DNA of 24,921 nucleotides from a virus (IMGVR_UViG_3300025736_000188:1-24921); one strand, 5' to 3'. Counted from the stretch's first letter, positions 14,751 through 22,345 are shown. A program made the numbers and translations. Notes: generated by a model from the letters alone, not told the origin.

Positions 14751-15140
14751 AATTTGATTGTTATGATTTGTTTTGTTCTGTGCTAATGTGACTTGGTTTG
14801 TACTGAGCTTGGGTGACTTGTTTTTTAGTGGGTTGAACTACTTTTGTGTGCTTTGCGGTGTAATTGCGTGCTGTGTTTTACTTTGCAGTGAAATGGATTG
14901 AATTTCTCTGTTTTTATCTGAGTTGTTTTGAATTGGGTTGATATGAAGTGGTGTGACTTTATCTGTGGTGTCTTTGTTTGTAATGTATTTGTCTGACTTG
15001 GTTTTCCATTACGTGATTTGCAATGCCTCGTGTTGTTCTGGTCTGCACTATTATGAGCTGAAGTGGTTTGGGTTAGTTTGCACTGAGGTGTGGTGCAATG
15101 TTCTACGTTGTACTTAGTTGAATTGATTTTAAGTATCATA
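14751..15140. repeat. Pentad array: 78 units of NNNT(G/T/A) with exact 5-nt period
   Basis: Cut into fives from 14751, the fourth base is T in 77 of 78 units (exception at 15026-15030, CCTCG). The fifth base is G in 56 units, T in 14, A in 8 and never C. The first three bases vary freely. No indel breaks the phase over 390 nt. On the - strand it reads CANNN. The short open frame across it on the - strand is not a credible gene. The array starts in the last codons of the gene at 15129-15479 and ends beside the hairpin. Since the outer positions are random and the fourth is almost fixed, this is not a decayed simple repeat but a spacing-constrained element of unknown function. Confidence 0.95.
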
Positions 15141-15479
15141 TTTCTCATCAAAAACATCTTTATTTTCTTCAATATATTTATCAACTTTCTTCTTTACATC
15201 TTTTGGTGAAACAATCAAGTTTCTTAATTGCATATTTTCTATGGTTCTAAACATTGCTTTTTTAGGCAAATAATTTGGCATGAAATCTGTTCCAAAAGAA
15301 ATACTAATATGATTTTGATTTTTTAACTTTTCCAAAATAATATTTAAAGTATTTGGGGAAATGTCATCCCCAAAACCTTTTAGGTAGTAGTCAGCAATTA
15401 TTTTAGGATTAGCATAGCCTAATTCTTGTATTATCCATGCAACCCTTCCAGTATCTAAAAGAAGTTTATTGATATTCAC
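15129..15479 (-). CDS. Small unknown protein, possibly winged-helix
   Basis: The 116-residue protein has a GTG start that overlaps the stop of the upstream gene (GTGA at 15476-15479), so translation is probably coupled. The N-terminal half (GRVAWIIQELGYANPKIIADY, then SPNTLNIILEKLKNQNHISIS) has the helix pattern of a winged-helix DNA-binding domain; the C-terminal part is charged and helical (KDVKKKVDKYIEENKD). No family is recognised. It is the last gene of the early block and its final codons lie in the pentad array. A regulator, or a protein that acts on the array, are possibilities without direct support. Confidence 0.6.
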   Translation of the reverse strand: MNINKLLLDTGRVAWIIQELGYANPKIIADYYLKGFGDDISPNTLNIILEKLKNQNHISISFGTDFMPNYLPKKAMFRTIENMQLRNLIVSPKDVKKKVDKYIEENKDVFDEKYDT

Positions 15480-16069
15480 TTAAACTTCACTTCCAATACA
15501 TCAAAGGTTCCAAACTCTCCTTGTCTAACTGCACCCATACCTTTTATTCCAACAGTTTCAATCCATTCCTTCATATCTTTTTGAGATAAAACACTTGATG
15601 GATATTTCATTTTCATCTCAAATTCTATTCCTGTTGGCAAAGATTCATATCTGTTCATTCCACTTCCTGTTCTTTGAGCTAAAACTGGTTTGATATATGT
15701 TCCTACTTTGTTTCCATTTAACTCAAGTTTAGTTGGAAAAAAATCCATCCATTTGGTTGCTACAATTCCTGATTTATTAATTCTATTGCTTGTATCCCTA
15801 AATGCTGCTCTAAAATGGTCTGCCCTCAATTTAATGGTTTTTCCGTCTTCACGAGGAAAAACTAGTGTGTGTTTTGCATTTTTGTCAAATGTTGGAAACC
15901 ATGCTAACATTGTTGCATTAGTTTTACATTTTGCGATTGCTTTACGATAATCCTTGTAAATCAATCTATTCTTTTTTGCTCTTGTATTTTCTATTTCGGT
16001 CTCTTTATTTGTTATGTCATTTCCTGATTTGTCCTTAATTTCACTGATTTGTTCTTTTTCTTTATTCAT
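15476..16069 (-). CDS. Unknown protein with RAMP-like C-terminus
   Basis: The protein has 197 residues behind GGAGGGTGA. After a charged N-terminal ~40 residues, it has DHFRAAFRDTSNR (a helix after a strand), LPTGIEFEMKMKYP and a final GIKGMGAVRQGEFGTFDVLEV segment. The closing glycine-rich loop followed by a short strand recalls RAMP-fold proteins (Cas5/Cas6/Cas7) and a common but uncharacterised family of phage proteins that end G-I-G-x-x-R-x-x-x-G-x-F-x-V. It has its own promoter-like region (16085-16137) and is coupled to the small gene after it. No catalytic residues are evident. A nucleic-acid-binding role is inferred; a structure search would decide. Confidence 0.4.
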   Translation of the reverse strand: MNKEKEQISEIKDKSGNDITNKETEIENTRAKKNRLIYKDYRKAIAKCKTNATMLAWFPTFDKNAKHTLVFPREDGKTIKLRADHFRAAFRDTSNRINKSGIVATKWMDFFPTKLELNGNKVGTYIKPVLAQRTGSGMNRYESLPTGIEFEMKMKYPSSVLSQKDMKEWIETVGIKGMGAVRQGEFGTFDVLEVKFK

Positions 16070-16084
16070 TTTTTCACCCTCCTT

Positions 16085-16137
16085 TTATTAAAGTGTTATT
16101 AATATTATATACATATATGTTTATAAATATAATGGTT
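16085..16137 (-). promoter_or_regulatory. Putative promoter for the RAMP-like gene
   Basis: The 68-nt gap contains ATTTATAAA (16120-16128 on the - strand), a good archaeal TATA box, about 50 nt before the ATG at 16069, and a perfect 10-bp palindrome ACATATATGT (16111-16120) that might be an operator. A separate promoter would let this gene pair escape the homing endonuclease insertion upstream. Confidence 0.45.
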
Positions 16138-16812
16138 TTATAATTTGTTTTTGATATCTTCTTTAATTACTGTATTAATTAAATTCCGTTTATCATTCAA
16201 AATTTTATTTATTCTTTTTAATACCAAAGTTGATTTATTGTTTATTTCACTTTCCCAAAACCTCAATATAATATAATCATTTTCTTTAAACCATTTATTA
16301 TTTCTTTTATCTTTCTTTTTCATATCAAGGCGATTGTGCCAATAATCACCATCACATTCTATTACTATGTTTGGTTCAATAAAAAAGTCTGATATAATTG
16401 AATTGTCATTAAAGGATTTGTGTGTTTGATACTTTATATTTAAAGATTTTAACATATTTTCCATTTTTATTTCAATTGATGTATGGGGGAAATGTTGGTT
16501 TGCTCTTTTTTCTTTTATTATTTTTATTGTTTCTTCTGTGTGATGGCGTCCAGTCATCCATGTTTTCCACCCAGTATTAATTAATTTATTTTTTGAATCA
16601 GACATTTTTCTTTTAGTACTTAAAGTATGTTTTTTTCCTTTAAAAGGATGTCCAAATCTTTTTGATGGGTTTTTATTCCCTCTAATTTTATTTCCTTGTT
16701 CAATTCTTCTTTCTTTTGTCCAAAATATTTTAAGTTTTTTTGAATATGCAAGTACTCTTTCATCTGTTTTTTTGGTTAACCCTTTATTCCATGAAATTCT
16801 TTTTTTAGTCAT
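16138..16812 (-). CDS. Homing endonuclease: NUMOD3 motifs plus Vsr/DUF559-like nuclease
   Basis: The 224-residue basic protein starts with ISWNKGLTKKTDE and HPFKGKKHTLSTKRKMS, followed by GRHHTEETIKIIKEK, all NUMOD3-type DNA-binding modules. The C-terminal ~110 residues are a Vsr-like nuclease: SDFFIEPNIVIECDGDYWHN with D142, E152, D154 and H159, then RNNKWFKENDYIILRFWESE. It differs from the endonuclease at 4903-5823 in nuclease layout but shares the NUMOD3 scaffolding. It sits between the SNF2 helicase and the RAMP-like gene with only 19 nt to the helicase stop, and its ribosome binding site is weak. It is probably selfish; a nicking or marker-exclusion function against related viruses is possible. 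Confidence 0.8.
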   Translation of the reverse strand: MTKKRISWNKGLTKKTDERVLAYSKKLKIFWTKERRIEQGNKIRGNKNPSKRFGHPFKGKKHTLSTKRKMSDSKNKLINTGWKTWMTGRHHTEETIKIIKEKRANQHFPHTSIEIKMENMLKSLNIKYQTHKSFNDNSIISDFFIEPNIVIECDGDYWHNRLDMKKKDKRNNKWFKENDYIILRFWESEINNKSTLVLKRINKILNDKRNLINTVIKEDIKNKL

Positions 16813-16831
16813 ATTATTACCACTTTACTAC

Positions 16832-18481
16832 TTAAATGTAATTTAATTTATCTTCCATCAATACTTGATTAGCCATTTCAGTTTTGTTTCTTAATATCTC
16901 ATTTATTGCTTCTTCTCTAGAATCACTAACTGATATATAAAAAATGCTTACTTTCTTTTTTTGTCCTAGTCTATAGACACGCCCTTTACATTGTATTTCT
17001 GTGGCTGGATTGTATGGTCTATTCAAAAAAATTATTGTGCTACAACTTTCTTGCAAGTTTAACCCATACCCACCTGTCTTAGTTTGGCATAAAAATACAT
17101 TTACATCATCATTCTTTTTGAATATCTCAATTTGTTCTTCTTTATTTTTCACTTCTCCATGTAACTCAGCAACTTGAATGCCTTTGGAATTTAATCTAGA
17201 TTTCAACAATTTCAATGGAACTAAAAAATCAGAAAAGACAATAATTTTGCTATGATTTTCTTTTAACAAGTCTAATAAAAGAGATTCTGCTGTGTCAATT
17301 TTTGTGCTTGAGTCACCAACTTCTTCTAACCATTCCAACACATTTGGGTTCTGCGTCTTGCTTTCCTTTAAACAGGCTTCACCATTACACAAACTCCGCA
17401 TCAACTGTAACTCTCCAAGAAAAGATACCCCAGATATGCCTTTTCTTAATGCTTTTGTTTTTTCCACCACCATTGACTTCAATAGGCTATACCATTTCTC
17501 TTCTTTTTGGTTTAATTCAATCCAAATTGTTTTTTCAACAATTGGTGGAAGGTCACTCATCACTTCTGACTTAGTTCTTCTGATAGAAGTGGGTTTAATC
17601 ATCTTTTTTAGTAAATCAAGATTTTTAGTTCCTACTACTAATTCAACTTCTCTTCCATTAAATATTTCACTTCTTGTAACTAAAAAATTATTTCTGAAAG
17701 CAAAATAATTTCCGAAAATATCTGGATTAACAAATTTATAAATTGAATGTAAATCTTCAACGGTATTTTCAATAGGACTTCCAGAAATAACCCATTTTCT
17801 TAAACTATTCAAATTAAGAATAGCTGTTGAAGTTCTTGTTTGACTGTTTTTAATTTTTGTTGCTTCATCTAAAATAATACAATCAAAAATTTTGTTAACA
17901 ATAAAATTATAATCTTCTTTACATCTTAACTTTTCATAATTAACAACTTTTATTCCTTCACTTTTCCACAATTCCATTCTCTTTTTTGGTGTTCCATCAA
18001 TAACCACAAGTTTCAAATCAGTGAATTTTTTTGCTTCAGTAACCCATTGATGTTTAATGCTATTTGGAACAAAAATCAACACATTTTTGAGTTGAAGATG
18101 GTTTATAGCAGCAAGAATTTGTGCTGTTTTTCCTAAACCAATACTGTCAAATAAACAAAATCTTCTATTGTCAACTAATTTATTTGCTCCGATAATTTGA
18201 TAAGGATAAAGTGGAAGTTTGGTTTTAAAATCCAAAACTTTTGGTTCATATTTTGTTGGAGCAAACATCTTCAAATAACTTTCATCAAATTGATAATCAA
18301 TACTATTTGCTTGAAGTTTTGGAACGAGTGATGTTTCTAAATCAGCTAAACCTACTACCCAAACTTTTTTTTCTGGATTCCATTGTCTATGATGACACTC
18401 ATCTTTGATTAGATTAATTATGCTTTCATCATAAGGAAAGCGTAAGTAGATTGTTCCGTCTTCATGGGATATTGTAATCAT
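16832..18481 (-). CDS. SNF2-family (SF2) DNA helicase/translocase
   Basis: The protein has 549 residues. The N-terminal ~60 residues (FPYDESIINLIKDE, RQWNPEKKVWVVG) resemble a HARP-like module of SMARCAL1-type annealing helicases. The ATPase core follows: motif I DSIGLGKT (112-119), motif II DEAT (205-208), motif III SGSP (233-236), and motif VI QCKGRVYRLGQ (497-507). The lengths of both RecA lobes are normal. Motif I lacks the usual E/M of DEMGLGKT and motif II is DEAT where DEAH is common, but key Lys, Asp and Glu are kept. Such enzymes translocate on dsDNA and remodel forks or displace proteins. The start overlaps the previous gene's stop (ATGA at 18478-18481). Confidence 0.88.
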   Translation of the reverse strand: MITISHEDGTIYLRFPYDESIINLIKDECHHRQWNPEKKVWVVGLADLETSLVPKLQANSIDYQFDESYLKMFAPTKYEPKVLDFKTKLPLYPYQIIGANKLVDNRRFCLFDSIGLGKTAQILAAINHLQLKNVLIFVPNSIKHQWVTEAKKFTDLKLVVIDGTPKKRMELWKSEGIKVVNYEKLRCKEDYNFIVNKIFDCIILDEATKIKNSQTRTSTAILNLNSLRKWVISGSPIENTVEDLHSIYKFVNPDIFGNYFAFRNNFLVTRSEIFNGREVELVVGTKNLDLLKKMIKPTSIRRTKSEVMSDLPPIVEKTIWIELNQKEEKWYSLLKSMVVEKTKALRKGISGVSFLGELQLMRSLCNGEACLKESKTQNPNVLEWLEEVGDSSTKIDTAESLLLDLLKENHSKIIVFSDFLVPLKLLKSRLNSKGIQVAELHGEVKNKEEQIEIFKKNDDVNVFLCQTKTGGYGLNLQESCSTIIFLNRPYNPATEIQCKGRVYRLGQKKKVSIFYISVSDSREEAINEILRNKTEMANQVLMEDKLNYI

Positions 18482-19074
18482 TTTATTGCTTCCTTTCTTG
18501 GATTTCCATATTTATCTAAGTTGTCAGTAAATCCACGATATTTTTGAAAACATCTAAGACTTGGTGGTTTGTAAAAATCAATTTCATAACCTTTTTGTTT
18601 TGCATAATAATATTTGTTTTTTATGTACTTAAATTCTTTTATTTGTTCTTTTTGTGGTTCTGTAAGTTCTTTGGTTATAAACACAATAGTATACTTTTCA
18701 GTGTTATAATAATCAGAAAAAGGATAATATTTTTGTTCTTTATTTGTTTTTTCAAATCTTGTACACATATTTAATAATTTTCTATGGCATTCAAAATATG
18801 CATTTCTAATACGAGAAAAACAAGTGGCACAAATATAATTTAATGGCATTTCTTTAACTATATCATATCTTCTATTGAGTTTCATAGGGTCATCTTCAAA
18901 TAAACGACACTTAATTAGGTTTTCTTTATTAGAACAATGAAAACAGTTATTTCCTGAAATAAAAAAATGTTTAAATGTAGAAATTCTTTCATTTCTCACT
19001 TCATCTTTTATTTCTACTCTTTTTTTAAGAATTTTCTTGTGTGATTCTTTTTTTATTTTTTGATATAATTTCAT
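18478..19074 (-). CDS. Unknown zinc-finger-like protein
   Basis: The 198-residue protein is very basic at the N-terminus (MKLYQKIKKESHKKILKKR). Cys pairs C44-x2-C47 (NNCFHCSNKE) and C82-x2-C85 (YICATC) are separated by ~34 residues, a spacing that would suit one zinc site, with extra Cys at 56, 96 and 104. The C-terminal half is aromatic and Lys-rich (IKNKYYYAKQKGYEIDFYK). It lies in the replication block, behind GGAGGTG, and overlaps the SNF2 helicase start, so it may act with the helicase on DNA. No family is recognised and no enzymatic motif is seen. Confidence 0.65.
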   Translation of the reverse strand: MKLYQKIKKESHKKILKKRVEIKDEVRNERISTFKHFFISGNNCFHCSNKENLIKCRLFEDDPMKLNRRYDIVKEMPLNYICATCFSRIRNAYFECHRKLLNMCTRFEKTNKEQKYYPFSDYYNTEKYTIVFITKELTEPQKEQIKEFKYIKNKYYYAKQKGYEIDFYKPPSLRCFQKYRGFTDNLDKYGNPRKEAIK

Positions 19075-19076
19075 TT

Positions 19077-19199
19077 CTACACCTCCAAAATATAGTCTTT
19101 TACTAACTTTATTATAATCATAAAAGCCAAGAAAAACGGAACACTATAAAAACAAAGTAATCCAATTAAACTCATCAAATAAATTAATTCCATAATCAT
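19077..19199 (-). CDS. 40-residue single-helix membrane peptide
   Basis: An ORF of 40 residues begins at ATG 19199 behind GAGGTGA and ends at TAG (19077-19079), two bases before the next ATG. It is almost entirely hydrophobic: MELIYLMSLIGLLCFY, then SVPFFLAFMIIIKL, then a short charged tail (VKDYILEV). One long or two short membrane helices are possible. Its stop overlaps the next gene's GGAGGTG site, which argues for real translation. Small membrane peptides in early viral operons often act on host membrane functions or superinfection; the function here is unknown. Confidence 0.6.
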   Translation of the reverse strand: MIMELIYLMSLIGLLCFYSVPFFLAFMIIIKLVKDYILEV

Positions 19200-19223
19200 T
19201 TTCTCACCTCTTAATAATATTAT

Positions 19224-19253
19224 AAACCTATATCTTTATTAACATATAGGTTT
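19224..19253. other. Perfect inverted repeat at the end of the ERCC4 nuclease gene
   Basis: AAACCTATAT (19224-19233) and ATATAGGTTT (19244-19253) are perfect 10-bp arms around a 10-nt loop that contains the nuclease stop codon (19239-19241). On the - strand it also contains GGTTTATAATA, a TATA-like stretch before the membrane peptide gene. It may be an operator, an RNA hairpin limiting readthrough, or a promoter element. Confidence 0.5.
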
Positions 19254-19883
19254 AAAATACTCCTTTATTTTCTTTGCATAAGATTCTCCGATTCCATCTA
19301 TCTTTATTAAGTCCTTTTCTGTTGTTTGATATAAATTAAATGGACATTTTACCACTGCCAAAATCCTTTTTGCTTTTTCAATTCCTATTCCTGGAATAGA
19401 ACAAATTTGTGATAAATATACATCTTCTTTACTTGCTTTCATCCTAACAATATTTGTTGTTCTCTTGCTTCCTTCATAAGTGAATAATTCCAATACTCCT
19501 TTTAGTAATTGAGTGTCATTTGGAAATTCAACTATTCTCAATTTAGGAAATGACCGCAAGAGATGAATCTTCATTTTGTTATAAGAATTTGCTGTCAAGT
19601 GTTTTAGTTGTGGTGGAAGTGGTGTGAAAAACATAGTTTCAAATTTTCCACTAATGAAGAGATAATATTCTTCAAGATTGTTTTCCATATTAGTGCATTG
19701 TTCAGATAAGTGACCACTAACATAACTTCCCAAAAAATCTTCAATTGTTTTTCTTTCTACAACCATTTCTTTTTCATCTTCAAAATAATCTCCAACTAAA
19801 AGAGATGATTTTTTGTAATCTATTTTCAATCTCTCTAACAATCTAAATACTTTTTCTCCTTCTCTTGAATCAACGACTAACAT
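19239..19883 (-). CDS. ERCC4/XPF-type structure-specific nuclease with HhH domain
   Basis: The 214-residue protein has the ERCC4 nuclease core: VVDSREG (3-9), GDY (31-33) and VERKTIEDFL (42-51), matching the GDx(n)ERKxxxD signature with catalytic D32, E43, R44, K45 and D49. The C-terminal ~55 residues are a tandem helix-hairpin-helix (ICSIPGIGIEKAKRIL and LIKIDGIGESYAKKI) that binds branched DNA. Archaeal and eukaryotic XPF/Mus81/Hef enzymes cleave 3' flaps and forks. No helicase is fused; the SNF2 enzyme downstream could supply that activity. The start directly follows the primase stop, with GGAGGG inside the primase end as ribosome binding site. No C-terminal PCNA-binding peptide is seen. 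Confidence 0.9.
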   Translation of the reverse strand: MLVVDSREGEKVFRLLERLKIDYKKSSLLVGDYFEDEKEMVVERKTIEDFLGSYVSGHLSEQCTNMENNLEEYYLFISGKFETMFFTPLPPQLKHLTANSYNKMKIHLLRSFPKLRIVEFPNDTQLLKGVLELFTYEGSKRTTNIVRMKASKEDVYLSQICSIPGIGIEKAKRILAVVKCPFNLYQTTEKDLIKIDGIGESYAKKIKEYFKPIC

Positions 19884-20951
19884 TTACTTCCCTCCATTTC
19901 CATTTGTTCCAAATAAAATTCTTTCTTTACAAGCACCTTTTCCTTTCATTGGGCATTCCCCAAAATACTTAATATTTTCACAAGTTGGAAAACTATTTGA
20001 AGTGTTCTTAAAATACAAATACCATGGTTGGTTTGCGTCTTCTTCAATCATGTGTTTGTATTCTTGTGGTTCTAGATATTGTTTTAGAAGACTTTTTGTT
20101 TCTTCCAACATTGCGGGCATTGTTTCATTTAATTGTTTTCTCCACAATCCCTTATCTCTTAACCACATAATAATCCATCCACGCCTCTTCCATCCTGGCC
20201 ATTGCATTGACAACCATGCTTTAAGACAAGGTGGAAGATTCAATAGTACTTCATTTTTATTTACTTTTATAAATTCGCCTTCATCATATTCTAGCGGAGT
20301 ACTAAATTCTTTCATCACACAATTAAATGGAGAAACATCAAAATATTCTGTTCCATAAACTACAGAACCAAGAGATTGTTTCCTTGCATTTTCTTTTATG
20401 TATTCATAACCTTTTTTTAAATCATGTCTAGTTACACCAATTGCATATCTTTTTCTTTTTGTATTGTATGTTCCGGGGATTGTGACTGCTCTTCTAACAT
20501 CACCAATTGTTTGCCAATCAATATCAAATGTTTTTCCTTCTCCTACACTACAACCTATTTTTTCTGCAATAAATCTATGACAATTGTAGAGTGTACGCTT
20601 TGGGTTATTAAGACCACTATAATTTTTTGTTAATATATAAACATGAAATCCTTTACCACTAAAAAACATGATGTGTTTATAGTTGTTTTTCATACACCAC
20701 TTATGCATTTTTATTACACCATCACATTGAGGTAAATCAAAATCAAACCAAATCTTGTCCAAACTTATTATTTTTTCATCTGGGTTCCATTCATAAAGAG
20801 AAATAAATAATCTTCTTCTTCCATTGTTTACAGATTTTCCATTTTTATCTCTTTTATTTAGTACTTCGCATACTTCTTCCATGTTATTTACCATAAATTT
20901 ACTAGGAGTTCCCATTTCTCTTGGAAAGCGATTATATAGTAAATTGAACAT
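19884..20951 (-). CDS. Single-chain archaeo-eukaryotic primase (PriS catalytic core fused to PriL-like Fe-S domain)
   Basis: I start the gene at ATG 20951, behind GGTGGAG, giving 355 residues; the longer frame would start at TTG 21020 and run deep into the upstream gene. AEP motifs: DFD metal-binding pair (D70, D72 in WFDFDLP), FFSGKGFHVYI (S98-H103) and FDIDWQTIGDVRRAVTIPGTYN (D143/D145 onward). From ~240 it looks like the PriL C-terminal domain: LPPC (C242), then FPTC (C324), GEC (C333) and GAC (C341), four Cys as in the 4Fe-4S cluster of archaeal and eukaryotic large subunits. It would make primers for the adjacent PolB without a partner. The stop abuts the ERCC4 nuclease start. Confidence 0.8.
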   Translation of the reverse strand: MFNLLYNRFPREMGTPSKFMVNNMEEVCEVLNKRDKNGKSVNNGRRRLFISLYEWNPDEKIISLDKIWFDFDLPQCDGVIKMHKWCMKNNYKHIMFFSGKGFHVYILTKNYSGLNNPKRTLYNCHRFIAEKIGCSVGEGKTFDIDWQTIGDVRRAVTIPGTYNTKRKRYAIGVTRHDLKKGYEYIKENARKQSLGSVVYGTEYFDVSPFNCVMKEFSTPLEYDEGEFIKVNKNEVLLNLPPCLKAWLSMQWPGWKRRGWIIMWLRDKGLWRKQLNETMPAMLEETKSLLKQYLEPQEYKHMIEEDANQPWYLYFKNTSNSFPTCENIKYFGECPMKGKGACKERILFGTNGNGGK

Positions 20952-21669
20952 TTTCTCCACCTTCCCAACATTGTTCATAAAACCCACACCACTGACAAGG
21001 AGCATTTTTCTTTTTATCAAACTTTTCTTCTTTAATTAATTGTCTTATCTTTTCCATTTTTTTATACATTGCATCAATACTTCTTTCTTTTATTGGTTCA
21101 ATCCAAAAAACATTATTTCCGGTAAAACCAATTCCCCAATGTGTTGCTAGCAATTCAGGATTAAACTTGTCCCATAAATGTTTGTATCCTGCTAATTCAA
21201 ATCTATATCCACTTTCTCTTCCTTCTCTATATTTTCCTGTTTTCCAATCAACAATCAATACCTTATCTTCAAGTTGAAATACTGCATCAATTACTCCAAC
21301 AAAATCTAACTCCTCATCATAATATTTATCTTCAATGGCAATAGGCTTAAAATATTTTAATAACTTTTTCTTTTCTAAATCCCTAAAACTGTCTAAGTTT
21401 ATACTAAAAAAATTCAATAAATTGTCTCTTTCTTTTTGATTTTGACTAATACCACAAATTAATTCAAAAGTCTCTTTTATTTGACTTTCGGTTTCTATTT
21501 TATCTGGAAGTGCTCTATAAAAACTCTCAAATTTTTCATGCAATCTTTTACCTAAAACCATTGCTTCTACTGCTTTAGGTCTTATTTTCTTCACATAACT
21601 AAAATAATATTGTTTTGGACACATATCATAGCTTATTATTTTTGATTTTGATAATCTCATTTTTTCCAT
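20932..21669 (-). CDS. Cas4/RecB-like Fe-S PD-(D/E)XK nuclease
   Basis: The 245-residue protein carries the Cas4/AddB/RecB-nuclease layout: SKSKIISYDMCPKQYYF with C17, LGKRLHE (H44), FVGVIDAVF (D128), IVDWKTGK (D141, K143), the ELAGYKHL helix with Y162, and a C-terminal CQWCGFYEQC (C225, C228, C234). The four Cys would bind a 4Fe-4S cluster as in Cas4. Viral versions usually resect DNA ends for recombination-based replication. No CRISPR array or cas1/cas2 is present in the window, so a CRISPR role is not indicated. It overlaps the primase start by 20 nt. ATG 21669 and ATG 21660 are both possible starts. Confidence 0.85.
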   Translation of the reverse strand: MEKMRLSKSKIISYDMCPKQYYFSYVKKIRPKAVEAMVLGKRLHEKFESFYRALPDKIETESQIKETFELICGISQNQKERDNLLNFFSINLDSFRDLEKKKLLKYFKPIAIEDKYYDEELDFVGVIDAVFQLEDKVLIVDWKTGKYREGRESGYRFELAGYKHLWDKFNPELLATHWGIGFTGNNVFWIEPIKERSIDAMYKKMEKIRQLIKEEKFDKKKNAPCQWCGFYEQCWEGGENVQFTI

Positions 21670-21673
21670 TAAC

Positions 21674-22345
21674 TCACATCCATTTATCTAAATTTTGTAT
21701 TTCTTTGGCATTTTCAATTCTTTTTTTAGCAATATCAAAATATTCTTTGTCTATTTCTATACCAATAAACTTTCTATTCATCTTTTTAGCAACTAGCAAA
21801 CACCCACCAGTACCCATAAATGGGTCAAATACAACATCTCCTTCATTTGTTGTTGATTTAATCAATTTTTCCCAACATTTTTCTGGCTTTTGATGAGGAT
21901 GACCACCTTCTCTATTTTTGTAATTTTTTTTATCCATCAAAATATGAATAGTATCCTTGATATAACCTCTCTTCTTTGCATCACCTTTACTAAACATAAG
22001 AAATAAGTCATATCTATTGTATCCAAGTGGTTGTGGTTTTTGTTTAAACATGTTTGGATAATAATTAAATCCAATCCATCTATATATAAAACCACTACTT
22101 CTTGCCGATTCAATTATTTGTGGAACAAATAATGGATAACAATAAGAAAGAAGAAAGGATTTATCTTTTAATATTCTAAACATTTCTGGAAATGCTGATT
22201 GATATGTTTTAGTATTTTCATCACCCTTCACTTTCCCATAATTTGTACCATAAGGTGGGTCAGTTATTATTGCATCTATTGAGTTTGGTTTAAGTTTTTG
22301 CATTTCTTTTAAACAATCCCCAAAAATTAACTTATCATTTTCCAC
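21674..22345 (-). CDS. Beta-class DNA adenine/cytosine-N4 methyltransferase
   Basis: The 223-residue protein has motif IV TDPPYG (28-33) before motif I DPFMGTGG (174-181), the circular order of beta-class amino-methyltransferases, and ends with FIGIEIDKEYFDIAKKRI as usual. GTG 22345 is the start, behind GGATGTGA at the PolB end. The specificity region between the motifs is short. The last residues, IQNLDKWM, nearly match the PIP-like QNQLNKWM of PolB; the 17 bases at 21674-21690 and 22351-22367 differ at one position only. No matching restriction gene is in view, so it probably protects viral DNA or marks replication. DPPY allows N6A or N4C methylation. Confidence 0.88.
   Translation of the reverse strand: MENDKLIFGDCLKEMQKLKPNSIDAIITDPPYGTNYGKVKGDENTKTYQSAFPEMFRILKDKSFLLSYCYPLFVPQIIESARSSGFIYRWIGFNYYPNMFKQKPQPLGYNRYDLFLMFSKGDAKKRGYIKDTIHILMDKKNYKNREGGHPHQKPEKCWEKLIKSTTNEGDVVFDPFMGTGGCLLVAKKMNRKFIGIEIDKEYFDIAKKRIENAKEIQNLDKWM

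Noticed and set aside
14751-15140. Reading the variable NNN triplets as codons with TG as spacer
   Set aside because: It yields protein-like strings, but three stops on the + reading and two to three on the - reading are about what chance gives in AT-rich triplets.
14751-15140. CRISPR or other spacer array
   Set aside because: Units are 5 nt with a 1-2 base constant part; there are no repeats of CRISPR length and no cas1/cas2 nearby. The Cas4-like gene is of the viral RecB type.
14825-15184. Open frame of 119 codons on the - strand across the pentad array
   Set aside because: It has no ribosome binding site, overlaps the end of a better gene, and its composition only mirrors the 5-nt pattern.
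20952-21020. Longer primase start at TTG 21020
   Set aside because: It would overlap the Cas4-like gene by 89 nt; ATG 20951 has GGTGGAG at proper distance and keeps all motifs.
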